A stretch of 64,000 nt of DNA from Gnetum montanum (taxonomy: Eukaryota > Streptophyta > Gnetopsida > Gnetales > Gnetaceae). Below are positions 23,031-35,500 of this stretch, piece by piece. The notes under the pieces were generated by a model. It did not search any database. It was not told where the DNA came from and worked only from the letters and a program-made list of their open reading frames with translations. Position numbers and translations under genes: made by a program. The stretch's first letter is position 1; each line of letters starts with the position of its first letter. Where the stretch lies: the NCBI GenBank assembly GCA_015680685.1, contig MNCI01015870.1, forward strand, positions 223,943 to 287,942, written 5' to 3'.

Positions 23031-23158
23031 CAACACAAAAGAAAGCAAAAGAAAAAAAGAAAATAGAAAGAATATAAGAAAGAAAGCAAAACAAAAAGAA
23101 AAAAAAAAGAGAAAAATAATAGAAGAATAAAATCAAAAGATAAAAGAAAAATGGGACA
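23031..23158 (+). repeat. A/G-only purine tract in element B
   Basis: About 125 bases consist almost only of A and G (runs such as GAAAAAAAGAAAATAG). A similar tract follows the integrase tail of element F at 55877-55975. Confidence 0.7.
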
Positions 23159-23558
23159 AGCCAAGTGCCCAAGTCAAATAGTGTAGTTGCCATTTCATAA
23201 CCGGTCTAGCCTCAAATTGACCATCTCACAAGCACTCCAATGAGAGGTCAAAATCCTAAGGGTAGGCCACCTACACATGCTAAATCACTTAGAAGCACTC
23301 TGATGAGGCATCATGCTTTGGTGAGAAGCCATCATAATGTTGCATCCTATAGTTACATGTGCTAGTGAACATCCCGCCCATCCATTATTCCTTGACCCAT
23401 CCCCCTAACCTATTCCCTATCATACTTCATTCCCTTGGCACTCTCAAGAATAGTAAAGCATTGTCTAATTGGGCACTAATGAGTGGTGATGGTGTCATGT
23501 TCAACATTGTGTTTTGTATTCTTTGTAGACATCTCTTGGGTCAATCATCCAGACATCA

Positions 23559-23573
23559 ACAAAGAGGGACCAA
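23559..23573 (+). promoter_or_regulatory. Polypurine tract of element B
   Basis: CAAAGAGGGACCAA stands directly before the TG of the 3' LTR, the position where plus-strand DNA synthesis is primed. Confidence 0.6.
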
Positions 23574-25435
23574 TGAAACACCACCAATTTCAGGGTTTTG
23601 CAATTCAATAGCAAATTCATCTAAGTGTCAAAACTTGTGCAATTTTTTTCTAAATTTTTTGCTTCGCTCTATAGTGTAGACAACATAGCACCATTGAGTC
23701 CTATTTTCTACAAAATTTTTCTAAGTGTCCTACTACACTTCCAATCTACTTGCTATGCTCCCCAGTGTAGCCAGCATAACACACACTTCCACGAATAGTT
23801 TGCACAAGTATCGAGCTAGAAGTGATCAAGGGTTGCTTGAGATGGACCAAACAATTTGGCAAATTTTCTATCTCCTGGGCTATGAAGCTTACTATGCTAC
23901 CTAGTGTACTCTTGACACATGTCCCAATTGCTAATTAGCCCAAGTACCAAGCTAGAGTTTATCAAAAGTTCTTAGAATGGACAAAATAGTTTCACAAATT
24001 TTCTATCTTTTGGGTTGCTACACTCTACTATGCTCCATAGCATAGTAAGCGTGACCCAAGTTTGCCTAAGTGTTGGACAAGGATCTAACAAGCTAGTTTG
24101 ACATGGAAGATGAAGTTGGAACATTAGTTCACTTTCAAGGTTGCCTATCCTACAACACCCCAAAGCATAGCCATCTTTCCATGGAGGAAGACTGTAGATT
24201 TCATTGAAATTTATCAAAGTGTCCCTGCTACACTTTGCAATGTAACCAATGTAACTAGTGTGGCAAATCAAAATTTTGAAATTTCACTAAGTGTTATGCT
24301 ATTCTCTAAAGCATAGCTAGCTTGACACTAGAAAAATGCCTCCGAAAACCTTCAAAGGCCTCCAAAATTTAACATCAACCTTCATCTCAGCTCTAACATC
24401 CCTCCAGTGACCAAAATCAGCAGTTTTCATTTCTTTTGCACATCCCATTGATCCCAAAAATTGTCCCTACACTTGGCTCTACTTAAAGAGGGGGAAGACA
24501 TAGTCCTGGAGTGTAGTCTCTAAGTTGCATTGTTTTGACACTATTTGTAGGTACATTGTGGTCTCTTAAACTATGGCACATATAGTCCCGAAAGTGTGGT
24601 CACAGTTCAATAGTCTTTAGGTACTTGTTGCTATCCTTTACAGTGTAACACTTTGCTACTCTTATGAAAGTGTAGCATGTCAGTGTAACCTTGTCTATGC
24701 TCATGCCACATGGTGCCTGATCCACATTTCATGCTAAACTTAGCTCTATAAATACCTTGACATTTAGCACTTTAGGGGTTGACAAATTAGAAGATCATTA
24801 AGCATTTGAGCATTCCAAGCATCCCCGTCACTCCTACATTTGAGCATCCAAGCTTCACACCTTGGCAAGTACCGCAACACAGTCTACCATTACACCTGCA
24901 AAATGTGGTGATAGTAAACCTAGTAGTTTCAACCTCTCTCATAGCTACTAGCTCCAAGTTTGGGATGTCTCAAAGACCATGACCGCACTACTACACTGCC
25001 ATTATGCCTGCCTTACATTGTGTACCACTCTCACCTCCTGTTCAAGTAAAAGTTATGCTTCCAAATTTTGGGGCAATGCATTTCTCTACTCTCAAGCTTT
25101 TGTTTCATTTCTTTTCTATGCATTTGATTCCAATATTAAGCATAACTGTTGCATTTCTTTATTGTCAATACACATTTGCATGCTTATGTCACTATTTTTG
25201 GGTCAGGACCCTCTACTATGCTCTTACTTGTTGTCTTGGCATCCACGTGTAACGCTCCATAAACTTCTCTTACAAATGGTTATTTTAACACCATGTAAGT
25301 CCCTATCTAATTGACTAGACCATTTAGGGCACCTCATTTTCATTTCCCCAGCATGACCCTGTCATAGATTCAGGGTTAGGCTGTATGCCTACGGACCTCT
25401 AGGTGTTCTAGCCACCGATGTTTTCAAACGTCACA
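23574..25435 (+). repeat. 3' LTR of element B
   Basis: It starts TGAAACACCACC and ends ACGTCACA. It matches 6983-8879 along its length with many substitutions and small indels. The end was set at the point where the matches with the 5' LTRs stop. A TATA box CTATAAATACC is at 24746. Confidence 0.8.
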
Positions 25436-26381
25436 ATCCACCTACAATCATGCCTAAGGGGTTGCTAGGTAATTTCCTTATGGATTACCATATGTTATTG
25501 CTCTTTGCTCTAGCATCTTTGGCTATTTAGTTGTATGCTAACTACATGGGTAGATCAAACTCTATCAAAGCACATGATGGTCTTTAAGTATCTCATTAAC
25601 AATGTAGACATGCTCATCAAGGAATCTAGGATCTATGGTTGTATTATCCTCAAGTAGGAAATTTGTGACTTGTGTGGCTATAGCTTGACCTTTCAATGGG
25701 GCTTGAAAGATGTAATGTAGGTCAAACTCAACTATTATGGCCTTCCATTGAGATATATAGCTACTCTAGTATATGTTGGTTATTATGGCTCTTAATACCT
25801 TATCTTTGCATACGACATTGACTTGGCTCCTAAAGGGGTATGTCTCCACTTATTTAGAGAGAATACTAGGGCTAGGCAATGCTTCTTGACCTCACTATAT
25901 TAGATCTCATAAGCAACTAGTGTATGGCTCAAGTAGTAGATAGGTAAATCTGCTCATTCATCTTATTTTTAATAGAACGAAGGGCCTATGATGGTCTTAG
26001 AGATTACAAGGTGGATGTAGAATGATTTTTCTTTCTAAGGAGGATACATGATATGAAATTAGACCAAATCTTGCTTAATATTGTTAAAGGCTTCTTATCA
26101 TTGGTCAATCCACTTAGAGTAAGTTCCCTTCTTAAGCAAGTGTTGCATAGGTTGTAGCTTATTCATGATCCTCGAGATGAACCTACAAATAAATTATAAT
26201 CTATCTTATAAGCCTTGTAGTTCCTTAATGTTTCTAGATGGTCATAGGTTGGTTATGGTCTTAACCTTATCAAGATCAACACATATCTCTACCTTGAATA
26301 CTATGAAACCAAGTAGTTTATCTAATTTAATGTCAAAGACACACCTTTTAGGAATATGTCTAAGCTCTTATTTGAGACATG
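25436..26381 (-). pseudogene. Element E pol fragment: RT end and gRNase H, minus strand
   Basis: Read on the minus strand this piece starts in the RT connection (RHIPKRCVFDIK, FKVEICVDLDKVKTI), goes through the gRNase H (LPIYYLSHTLVAYE), and reaches the linker with NTTIDPRFLDEHV before the match with B and C fades near 25580. The active-site half of RT is missing. The match breaks at 26377-26381, inside a perfect palindrome. Many TAG/TAA stops are present. It is in the same orientation and family as the protease at 36600-37210, so both may be parts of one element, E. Confidence 0.75.
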
Positions 26382-26405
26382 TTAAGAATTATATTCTTAA
26401 CATGT
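26377..26405. repeat. Perfect 13-base palindrome with 3-base loop
   Basis: ACATGTTAAGAAT, then TAT, then ATTCTTAACATGT. It marks the exact place where the RT match of element E ends and the ~190-base repeat region begins. Confidence 0.75.
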
Positions 26406-27760
26406 GGGAACTATTCCTACATCATGTGGATAGTCTAAACTAGTGCAATAGCTTGTGGGACTCTAGTCCCCATTTTGTGAAGAATTTTGGCCAAGTTTAA
26501 ACCTTGTGGAACCACATCTAGGTTGTGTAGGAATAATGTAAGGCTTGTTCAACTTTTCTAGGATGTGCATAAGCATGTTTGAGTAACGTTTTGATCTGTT
26601 GGAGCCCCACACACTACCCTAGCATGTGGGATAGAGTTTCCTAGCATGTAGAACCAAGACCTAGTTTCCATAGCTTGTAAGGATCAAATCTTCTATCAAT
26701 CTTCCATCTTAGGGATTATGGGACTTGTTAGGCAACTTATCGGTAATTATAGACATGCTGGATCTTGTGATAAACCTCACATGCTACCCCACATGTTGCC
26801 AAAGCATGTGCAATAGGATTCTCAATGTTTTGGATGAGGTTTTATTGTTTATATGGGTTTTTGACTAGATTGTTTTATGTTTCAAACTTCCATGGTAGCA
26901 TCCAAGATGTATGGGAAGATATATAGTTTTTTGACCTTCTTTAGCAAAGTTTGATGTGTGTTGAGGAATTTTAAGTGTTTTGAGGATCTTACATGCTTCC
27001 ACAGCATGTCGAACATGTGTTACTAGCATGTGAGAAAAAGGTCCAACTCTAGTAGCTTATGGAGGTCATATTTTTCCTCAACTTACAATTTTGGTTCTTG
27101 TGGAGTCTATCAAACATTTGATGAGAAAATTTGGGCTTTCTTTTTAGTAGTGAGAGGCTCACATGTTTCCACACATACTTTCAAAGTATGTGGGATAGGT
27201 GTTCTAGCATGTGAGAATAACCCATCAATTGTAATGGATTTCAGCTTTATTTTTGATCTCTTCAGGATTCTAGGGTAGCACTTGGGTTGTCAGAGGAGTT
27301 CTATAGTCATTTACTAATTTTGGACAAGGAATGACTTGTACTAATGGGATTATGATTTGTGGGGGCTTCACAAGCTATCCCACATGATGCCACAACATGT
27401 GGGAGGTGAAATCCTAGCATGTGAACATCAATGCTCCAACCTTTAGTAATTTTGGATGATTTTTCTACATTGAAATTTTTCTTAATTTTTCCTAGGTATT
27501 TTCGATCCCACCAAGGAGTGTATGGATAAGTTTTCTAAGGAAGAAGGCTAGTGTAGGCTTCACATTCTTTCCTAGGTGCTGCCATAATATGTGGAATAGG
27601 ATTTCATAGTGTGTGGACATCTTGAAACTGAATCCCAACATGTGGGATTGCTTGGTATTCTTGGCCAAGTCCTGTGAGGCACACACATGGTTAAACTGCC
27701 TTGGAAAGTCAAATCTTAAGTAAAACCCCACATAAAAGGCCTATTTTTTGATCTATTATC
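26405..27760. repeat. Degenerate ~190-base tandem repeat built on CACATG/CATGTG
   Basis: Units begin near 26608, 26779, 26990, 27161, 27369 and 27561 (171-211 bases apart). A typical unit reads CACATGCTACCCCACATG, a few bases, CATGTGGGATAGG, then TTCTAGCATGTG. The CCCACATG and CATGTGGG halves can pair. Beyond 26405-26600 there is an incomplete first unit. No coding frame is convincing. Confidence 0.6.
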
Positions 27761-29347
27761 AATCCATAGCATATATAATATATTTCCTAGCCCACAAAGG
27801 ATTGATGGGTAGTGCATAAGTTATGGGACATGATTCTCAACGTTGGAACCCAATGTTTAAACCTATTTCTATCTTGATTTTTCAAGGGAAGCATATAAGG
27901 ACTGGATTTCATGATTAAAACCAAAATACCAAATTCTTAGTAGTAATTTTTTACATCTAAACATCTCTAAGAATATTTTGGTTGTAGTAGATGTAAAAAT
28001 TTAGGCTTCTACCTACAAGAAAACAAGATAGACCTTTCAAGTTTGGATAATTATGGAAAAGAAGGTGGAATTGAAAAGATAGAATCCAATATTGGATGAT
28101 GTGAAGGAGGTAGTATGAATCATATCTAGGCCCCCAGATCCTTCTACAGGCAAACGATCTTTATCTTGAATTGCCAAGTACACATCTTCTACCATTTTCT
28201 TCAATTTTTGTTCAAACTATGGAAATGTTTTTCTATCTCTAGGCTTGCTTCAATTGAAATTTCTCATTATATCTATGCTAAATGCAAGGTTTACAATATA
28301 TCATTATCTTTGAAATAAAATTTGGAATTTATGGCATGTTTTAACAAAGGTTTGGGTTTCTTCCCATGCCTATTTATAGCATTTGTGCCCTAGTTCTAGT
28401 TAAATTTGGTCAAACTTTAATATTTTTTCTAACCTTTGTGGAAGTAAATTTTGGCTTCGAGCTCCATTGAATTATTGTATGAGGTCTAATCATTGTACCA
28501 AAGGTGGAATTAGGATTTTTAAAATTTTTCTAAATTTTTTATGAGTGTTTTCCCAACCCAATGCATAGTGTTTTGGCCTATTTTTATGAAATTTTGCAAT
28601 TTTTCTATAAAAACGTTGGTAGCATTTGCAATTTCTTGGTCATCTTTGAGTAGTTTCTAGGATCCTTGGAGATTTCTAGTACATTGTAGTGGAGCTCTAG
28701 ATAAATTTCAAAAATTTTAAAATTTTTAAATAATTTTTCCTAGGGGTTTTACTAGAGTCATTTCACCATAAATTGGGTTTTCTTAGTGAACATGCTATGT
28801 AATTCCGAGTTGAAATTTGATTTTTACAAACTTGCTAGTCTAGCATTGGAGCTTGATTTATGTTGCACTAGGCATGTTCTTAGCATTTGCAGTTAAAAAT
28901 AATTATTTTGAAATATTTAGAGGTTTTTCCCATCCATTGGATCTATGTTAATCAATTGTAGTTTTGATGTTGACTTTCAAGCTTCTTTTGTCAATACTGA
29001 CAGTGTTGGGCATTTTAAACTTGTATTTTGGCTATTGTGAAACGTTTTTCTAATCTTATGGTTAGTGTGTGGTACCTTTTGGGGCACTTGGGACAACATA
29101 TGAGAGGTTTTGGATTTTTTCACAAGGTTGAATGATAGCATATGGGCTTCAATATTCAAGAAAACTCATGTTTCTTACTACTAATTTCCCTATATACTCA
29201 CAATTCCTAGAATATGAGACATGCTTAGATACTTTTATAATTTTTCTTAAAAATTCTTAGTCATTAAATTCCAACGTTGTCAACTTTGGTCTTTTAGTTT
29301 CCTTAAAACTTGGTTTCATGTTAACTATTTGTAGTAATGCTTATTTT
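27761..29347. other. AT-rich region with no recognised gene
   Basis: I see no protein match, LTR boundary or repeat here. A few TATA-like spots (for example CTATAAAAACG near 28603) are not supported by context. The sequence continues after the solo LTR at 32294. Confidence 0.3.
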
Positions 29348-30745
29348 AAATCTGTTGGCACATTTGGCCATTCCATGGAGCAGTTGAAATATTTTATTCA
29401 AAATTGGAGGAATCTATGGTTGTAAATTTACAAGTAAATTACAGCTTTAGTGTTGAGGGTTGATGGGTGTTTTTAGAAGATTGATTCACTGGTAAAGAAT
29501 TTGATGTTGAAGCCTTTTGGGTACAAGATGAAAGTGCCAGATTATTCCTTTGTTAAAGATCAGAGGATATTAAAATCAATAAGGATATGTTATTTACGTG
29601 GAAGGCACTAAGTTGCAGATCCCGGTTGTTACATTCGGTCGTATCCTTAAGATAACATTTGAAACTCCTAGCAAAACAGAAATTAAACAAAAATCAGCAA
29701 CGCCTCGGTTGTTTTGAAAAATTATGCAGCAATATCAGTGAAGGGAAAGGAAAACTGCGGTGTTACTAGGAAATACATGGCCACCGCAAAATCATGGCCA
29801 AGCCAACAAACACTGCCGCAGCCATTGCTCTACACCATCGTAGCCGTTGCTCTACACTGCCACCATTGACGTTGCTTGAAATGCTGATTCAAAACAAGCG
29901 CCAAATGTTAGAGGCGATCCCAAGGTGCACCGAAACCCCACATAAACTACCACATGACATTCATCCTGGTGCATGAAACATCTTTGCCATAAACGCAGGA
30001 TATGTACAAAAAAAATCAGAACCCTCTCCACTCCATATACGAAGAAAGGAGTCACGTTTTGTTGGGGCCCCGATTTTATTTTGTGCAGGTCGTTGCGATT
30101 TCAGTGGTGCGACTGCAACGATTCTGAAGGTTCCTACGGTTTCGGCAGATGTAGATCCATAAAACATTAGTCCCTGGTTCTACAATCAATGAAAATGGTG
30201 GTGACGATTCAAGGAAAATTTTTAAACAAAAAATGCAGGAAGCCCTAAGCCAATTTGGGGGCAAAACGAAAGTCTCTGGCAACCGAAACCCTCTGTTTAA
30301 AATAGTATGTTCAGCACATCGTTATCCAAAAAGAACCCTTCTCCTTCAACGATTGAACATCGCACCATGCGACAACAAAGCCAAATGCAGTTACAGAGCC
30401 TTCTCCCGCGGTGGTCGTCAGTTACGATTTTGCAGGGCCTTATTGTGTGGTGGCAGTTCAAACATACAGTTTTGGTCGATATGGAACTTTGAATCTTGAT
30501 TTGAACATGTGTCAGTTCTTACAGGTTTTATGCAGAGACAAGAGAAAGAAGAAAACAAACCAGCCGACTACACCGTTGTCTTGGAACTGTGATTGAGCAT
30601 CTACACGATTTACAGGGAAGACAAGAAGAATCGTTTAAAGTCATGACTCTGCCGCTTTCATCAAGATGTATACAAAATTATTTGATTACTTTCGCTCAAA
30701 GCATAGGATGGTTAAAATGTTTAACAAATTAACCAAATTAACCAA

Positions 30746-30780
30746 CATATATATACATATATATATAGATAGATATATAC
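30746..30780. repeat. TA/GATA microsatellite inside solo LTR
   Basis: An ATATATAC/ATATAGATAG run of about 35 bases. Confidence 0.7.
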
Positions 30781-31111
30781 CCATAGTGTCAAGTACCCAT
30801 AGTGTGAAGCCTTGGTTTAAAAACTTGCCTTCAATTATCCTAAGTCATCAAATATTATTTTAAAACATATAAGTTACTACCCACAAAAAATATTTGCAAT
30901 GTTGATATTTTAAATCTCACATTACATTTAATAGCATAAAATTCTCCTAATTTTATGTATAACTTCCTAACTCCCTAACTACATAACTTCCTCCTAGCTT
31001 GTTGGGCAAGTAATCTTCTACTTGGTTGGCCAAGTTACTTGGGAGAAAAGTTAGGTGAGATGTTTTTGAGATATTTTTGAATATGTAACTTCCCTACCTA
31101 CCTTTGAACCC

Positions 31112-31118
31112 TATAAAA
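31112..31118 (+). promoter_or_regulatory. TATA box of solo LTR
   Basis: CCCTATAAAAAGGCTCC is a strong plant TATA box and marks the likely promoter and orientation of the LTR. Confidence 0.65.
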
Positions 31119-32073
31119 AGGCTCCAGGGGTCAAGGAAAAAGGGGGATGAGATTGGGACTTTTGGGTGGATCATATTGGGACTTTTGGGAGGTCTCATAC
31201 AACACATTTGGGATCACTTGGAAGACTTTTGGAGAAGACTTGACATCACATTTTGAGAAGGCTACTAGTTAGCACTTGGGCTCTCACTTGGAGACACACT
31301 CGGAGTCTTGAGAAGGGCTTTGTAAAGAAGAAATTGTGAACGATTGCTTGTGAGATGGCTTGCTAGAGTAAAGATTTCAGCCTCTTTGTCATGGTCCTAT
31401 GAGTTATGTATTTTATTTTTTGTTTTGTTTAAATTGTTTAGCTATTGGTTTAGATAGTATCATCCTTGGCAAGTAATTTTGGGATTTTTAGATTGCTCTT
31501 ACTATTCTTGTTGCTCGATAGAAATTTCTATTAAAATTTTTCCATTGAAGCGCTTGTGTTTAAAAGTCTTAACAGCATTTTAGTAGTAAATTTATTTATT
31601 GTGCAACATGTGGGAACTGCTATTGGGATTGTTGTAAGAGAGCCTCTGTTTGTAGTCACGCCATTGAACAATTCAGTAGTCAAGAGGATTCAGAAAATCT
31701 TTGGGATTTTGATGGGACCAGAATAGCTTCTTTTTATCTTTAAAGTGAATTTCCATAGTATTTCAATCAGAAATTATCAAGTCTTTTAAAGGTTCTGTTT
31801 GAATGCAATCATTGACATCTATTATCTAGTCAAAATGGAGTCTCGTACGTGGTAGTTTACGCAGCAATTTTTGTTAGCATAGTAGGATTATCTTGAAGAA
31901 ATTGCTTATTTGAGCCTTGGAAGTTTGAACAATTCGTAGATATTGAATTTGGAATATCTTTATTGTGAAGTGTTTACTCGTGTCATTTTACCTTGTTATA
32001 TTTGAGGTCTACACAAATCTACTTTCCTTTCTTTTTTGTCTATTTCCATCGAATCTTGCTCTATTTCTAGTTT

Positions 32074-32150
32074 NNNNNNNNNNNNNNNNNNNNNNNNNNN
32101 NNNNNNNNNNNNNNNNNNNNNNNNNNNNNNNNNNNNNNNNNNNNNNNNNN
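32074..32150. other. Assembly gap (77 N)
   Basis: A run of 77 undefined bases inside the solo LTR. Frames drawn through it are not real. Single N are at 49299 and 55024. Confidence 0.95.
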
Positions 32151-32538
32151 CAGCACATACACATACTCACATTAACTACTGAGTTTATTTGGAGGTATTT
32201 GGGCCCTTGGTGTTGCCAGAGACCAGTAGGCATCTAAATCCTGTTCGAGGACACTCGTTGACGGTCGTGTCCCAAACGGTCGCCAACAAAATCCTTACAT
32301 GTAAATTGTTTGCTGAAATTTCAAACTATTTTGTTATGTTAAATGTTTGTTAAGATGTCAAAACGGCTAAAATTTTTTTCATGTCAAAGTTGGACTGATG
32401 GAGTTAGTTATTCTTTTGGCATTTTTAGTACCAACACTATCATAGTAGAGTTTATTTTTGTTTTAATTTTGTTCAATTTTGTTTTAAGGCTTTTATGATT
32501 TCTTATGGATATTGTTATATGGCTTGGCTATGTATTGG

Positions 32539-35500
32539 GTATTTGTGAAATCCATCTTAATCATTTTGGAGCTAGTGGAAATTCTATGTTGCACTAGGAT
32601 GGCCATAAAAGAGAGTCTAAACCTAGTTATGTGCATTAACAAATGTACTCTTATATGGTTTAGACCTAGTGTAGGAAAATTCTTGGCATAGTTTATATAC
32701 AACTATAGTATGATCATTTGGTCATACTTAGTAGTATATGTTGCCTCCATCATCATAGAGACCCTCTTGGTAGGGTCTTCTACTTGCATCTTGCAGTTCA
32801 TATTGTATGATTCCAACACTTAGAGGGATATACAGCATAGTTGGAGCTCATTTTCAATGGTTGTTAGATGGTTATCCCAAATCTAGGAAATTTTTATGTG
32901 TTTACAATACAATCTTAACAACACCTTGATGATAGACCATAGGATACACACACTCTTTCAAAATCATCTAGGAACCATCTACCTACTATAACCATAAGTC
33001 TGATTCTAAAGTGTTATCTTTGTTTATTTTTCAACTTTACAGTTATTCAATTCTAACTATTTTGATGCTTTATTCTTGTAGGTATAGGATACATCCTAGG
33101 GGATTTGGTGAGGAATGATCTTACCTTATTTATGACTCATACAACCTTAGAAGAAATCATGCAAGGTAAGGTTGTGAGTGTGCAAGTGCTCAATTAGCTT
33201 AAAGTTGAGTTTAGTAGATACCGTACATGGTATTATTATGTATATGAAACAAGTTTAGTTACCAATCATTAATATATATGGTGGGCCTACATAGACTTAG
33301 GAGCACCTATACTAGCTTGTGCTATGTTTAAATCTTTACCTAAGTTTCATGAGTAAAATTTTTCTAAGCATGGTCAATACTTTTGGTAATTTTACTTTTC
33401 TAGTTATTTATAGCTTTTTATAGTTATCATGCTTTTGTATTTTCTACAATGTAAGAGGCTAATGAGCTACCTATGTTATGTTGCAAATTTTATGTGTGAG
33501 TCTACTATTGCCATGATCTTTTTAGGTTGTGTTGAGAGGAAAATTAAATTCAAATGGACTAAAGTAAACTCATCCCAAAAATGGTTCACAAACAATGCTC
33601 CTGTGATTGTCCAATAGAACATCATTGATATAGGTTTATTTTACCTATTCATACTACCTATCTCATTGATGTTAGTGGCTAATATGTTGAATGTGGCTGA
33701 TTCTTTTGAAGAGGGGATCACCAAATTCATCACCCATGTTCATGGTTATCCTATGATTTTAAGAATTAATAAGTCTATTTTTAGTGATCTTTATGGAATA
33801 CCTTCTAGTGGTGTTAACGTATCCATTAGAGTAGGGAAAGATGGAAGCCATAGAGAGGAAATGGAGGATTTACTTAACTCCTCTACTGGTGGTGCACTAT
33901 CTTTTAGTAAGTGTGAAGTTGAGAAGGCTGATGAGACCTACCTTATTTTTTACACTAGAACCTTTTCCATGCTACTATCATAAAAGAAAACAATAGGGAT
34001 TCAAAATGCCTAGATAATTAAAAAGATATTAATTAATGATACTAGGTTTGATTGGGCTACCTTCTTGATCACTAGTGTATGGGATGAGATCTAAAAATTT
34101 CTTAACAACCTTAATTCTATATGCTATATGCATCACACATTCTATACTACATATCTTAGAAGGTTCGTAGAGTTCTTGGTGGTTATGAGGGATCAAAAGT
34201 GGGTGACTCATGATGCCTTCCAACTTTCCAAACCTTGGCCTCATCATATCATTCTAGTGATGGAGATTGGAGAGTCAATGTTAGTTACCATTAAAAAATT
34301 TAGTGATGCACATTATTTTTTCCTTGACAGCATAGGGGTGGAACCCCATGGTATACATGGTAATGCAAGAAGGGCCAAGAGGATACACATAGAAGCTAAT
34401 GACATAACCAAAAAAAATATGAAGAGGCCACAAGTTGAAGAAAATGTTCCTAGTGTTGACTGACTAGCACATAAGAAGCTATCCATCAAGTTCAAGAAGG
34501 TTAATCAAAATATTGAAGGAATGTACATATTTTTATTATTTTTCATTTTAGCTTTTTTTTTTCATTGGTTAAAATTTTGACTATATTTTTATTATTGAAA
34601 ATGTTTACTAACTTATTCTATTTTTGGATTTGATTGATCATAGGAAAGAAATAGGGGTTGGCTACCCAAGTTATTGTGGAGAAGTAGTAATGATGCAAAG
34701 AAGAAGAGGAAAGGACATCTCAGAAAGTGCTATATCTTGGCATTTTGCTCCCAAAAGATAACCCTTCCATAGACTTGCCTTATGATCTTCCTGGTAGGAT
34801 CTTAGTGTTGTTTACATTTTTTTTTTCAAATGTTATACATTTTCATTGCAAATTGTAATGATGGTTATGATTGTTATAGTACATGAGCCTCCTCATGAAG
34901 CATCTACATCTACATTCAATTTCAAGCCTTGGGTGGAAGCCCTAGATAAGTTGGAATTCATGTACCGAATGGAAGATAACATCATTAATAGGTTATTGTG
35001 ATAGCCCTTGATGTTGGTAAGAAAAGTTAGAACTTTTTTTTATTATATTTTATGTTTTTATGTTTTATAGTGATATTGTTTTTAATGATTTTTAAATGTT
35101 CTGATTATTTTTGTTTTTCTTATGTTTTTATCTATTGTATTATCCAAAGTTAGATGGGATCCTACACATGACATCAATCTTGATGATCTTCTTGAGCTAC
35201 CACCTAATGCACAAAATGTTTCAAAAAGGTTTTAGTAAGGTGCTACCAAGTGTGCTATGTCTTGTGCAAAGACATCTTGGGAGGTCCAATGTTCTAATAA
35301 GTTTCTATAAGAAAAGTTTGTGTCTTTGGAAAATCTAGTTAAAGAGTTATCAAATGAGAACAAGAGCCTTAAAGATCATAAAGAGTTTATAGAGGCTTGT
35401 ACAGCTTAAAATACTATTTTTGCACTAAGAAAATTGATTAGTCACATTATTGGAGTGTCATATAGAGTAAGGTTACTCTAGCCAAGAGGAACATTGAGAA

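Larger units (their letters stand above)
6983..25435 (+). mobile_element. Gypsy element B, full length with both LTRs, Tat/Ogre-like
   Basis: The order is 5' LTR, primer-binding region, gag, protease, a roughly 5 kb gap with an opposite-strand spliced gene, RT, gRNase H, aRNase H, integrase, a tandem repeat, a purine tract, polypurine tract and 3' LTR. The LTRs differ visibly along their length, so the insertion is old. The flanks are ATCCT on the left and ATCCA on the right, a near-match five-base target duplication if the LTR ends in CACA at 25435. At about 18.5 kb it is in the size class of Ogre-type elements. Every coding frame is interrupted. Confidence 0.85.
29353..32288 (+). mobile_element. 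Solo LTR with perfect target-site duplication
   Basis: It begins TGTTGGCACATTTGGCC and ends GGTCGCCAACA, so the termini form the inverted repeat TGTTGGC/GCCAACA. AAATC stands directly on both sides (29348-29352 and 32289-32293), the five-base duplication left by integration. No gag, protease, RT or integrase motif is present, so it is one LTR left after recombination. Bases 29640-30660 contain clearly more CG dinucleotides than the rest of the window, a sign of a younger insertion. The strand is set by the TATA box. There is a 77-base gap of N at 32074-32150. A second LTR with the same start is at 63522. Confidence 0.85.

Noticed and set aside
22973-23193. Hydrophobic minus-strand frames of 60-63 codons (Phe/Leu-rich)
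   Set aside because: They are translations of the purine tract read on its pyrimidine strand.
26165-26443. Plus-strand frame of 92 codons
   Set aside because: It is the shadow of the minus-strand RT fragment of E.
29794-30596. Cluster of short frames in a CG-richer stretch, possible host exon
   Set aside because: It lies inside an LTR with exact borders and target duplication; frames overlap on both strands with no motif.
32009-32237. Frames of 74 and 90 codons near 32100
   Set aside because: They run through a 77-base N gap.
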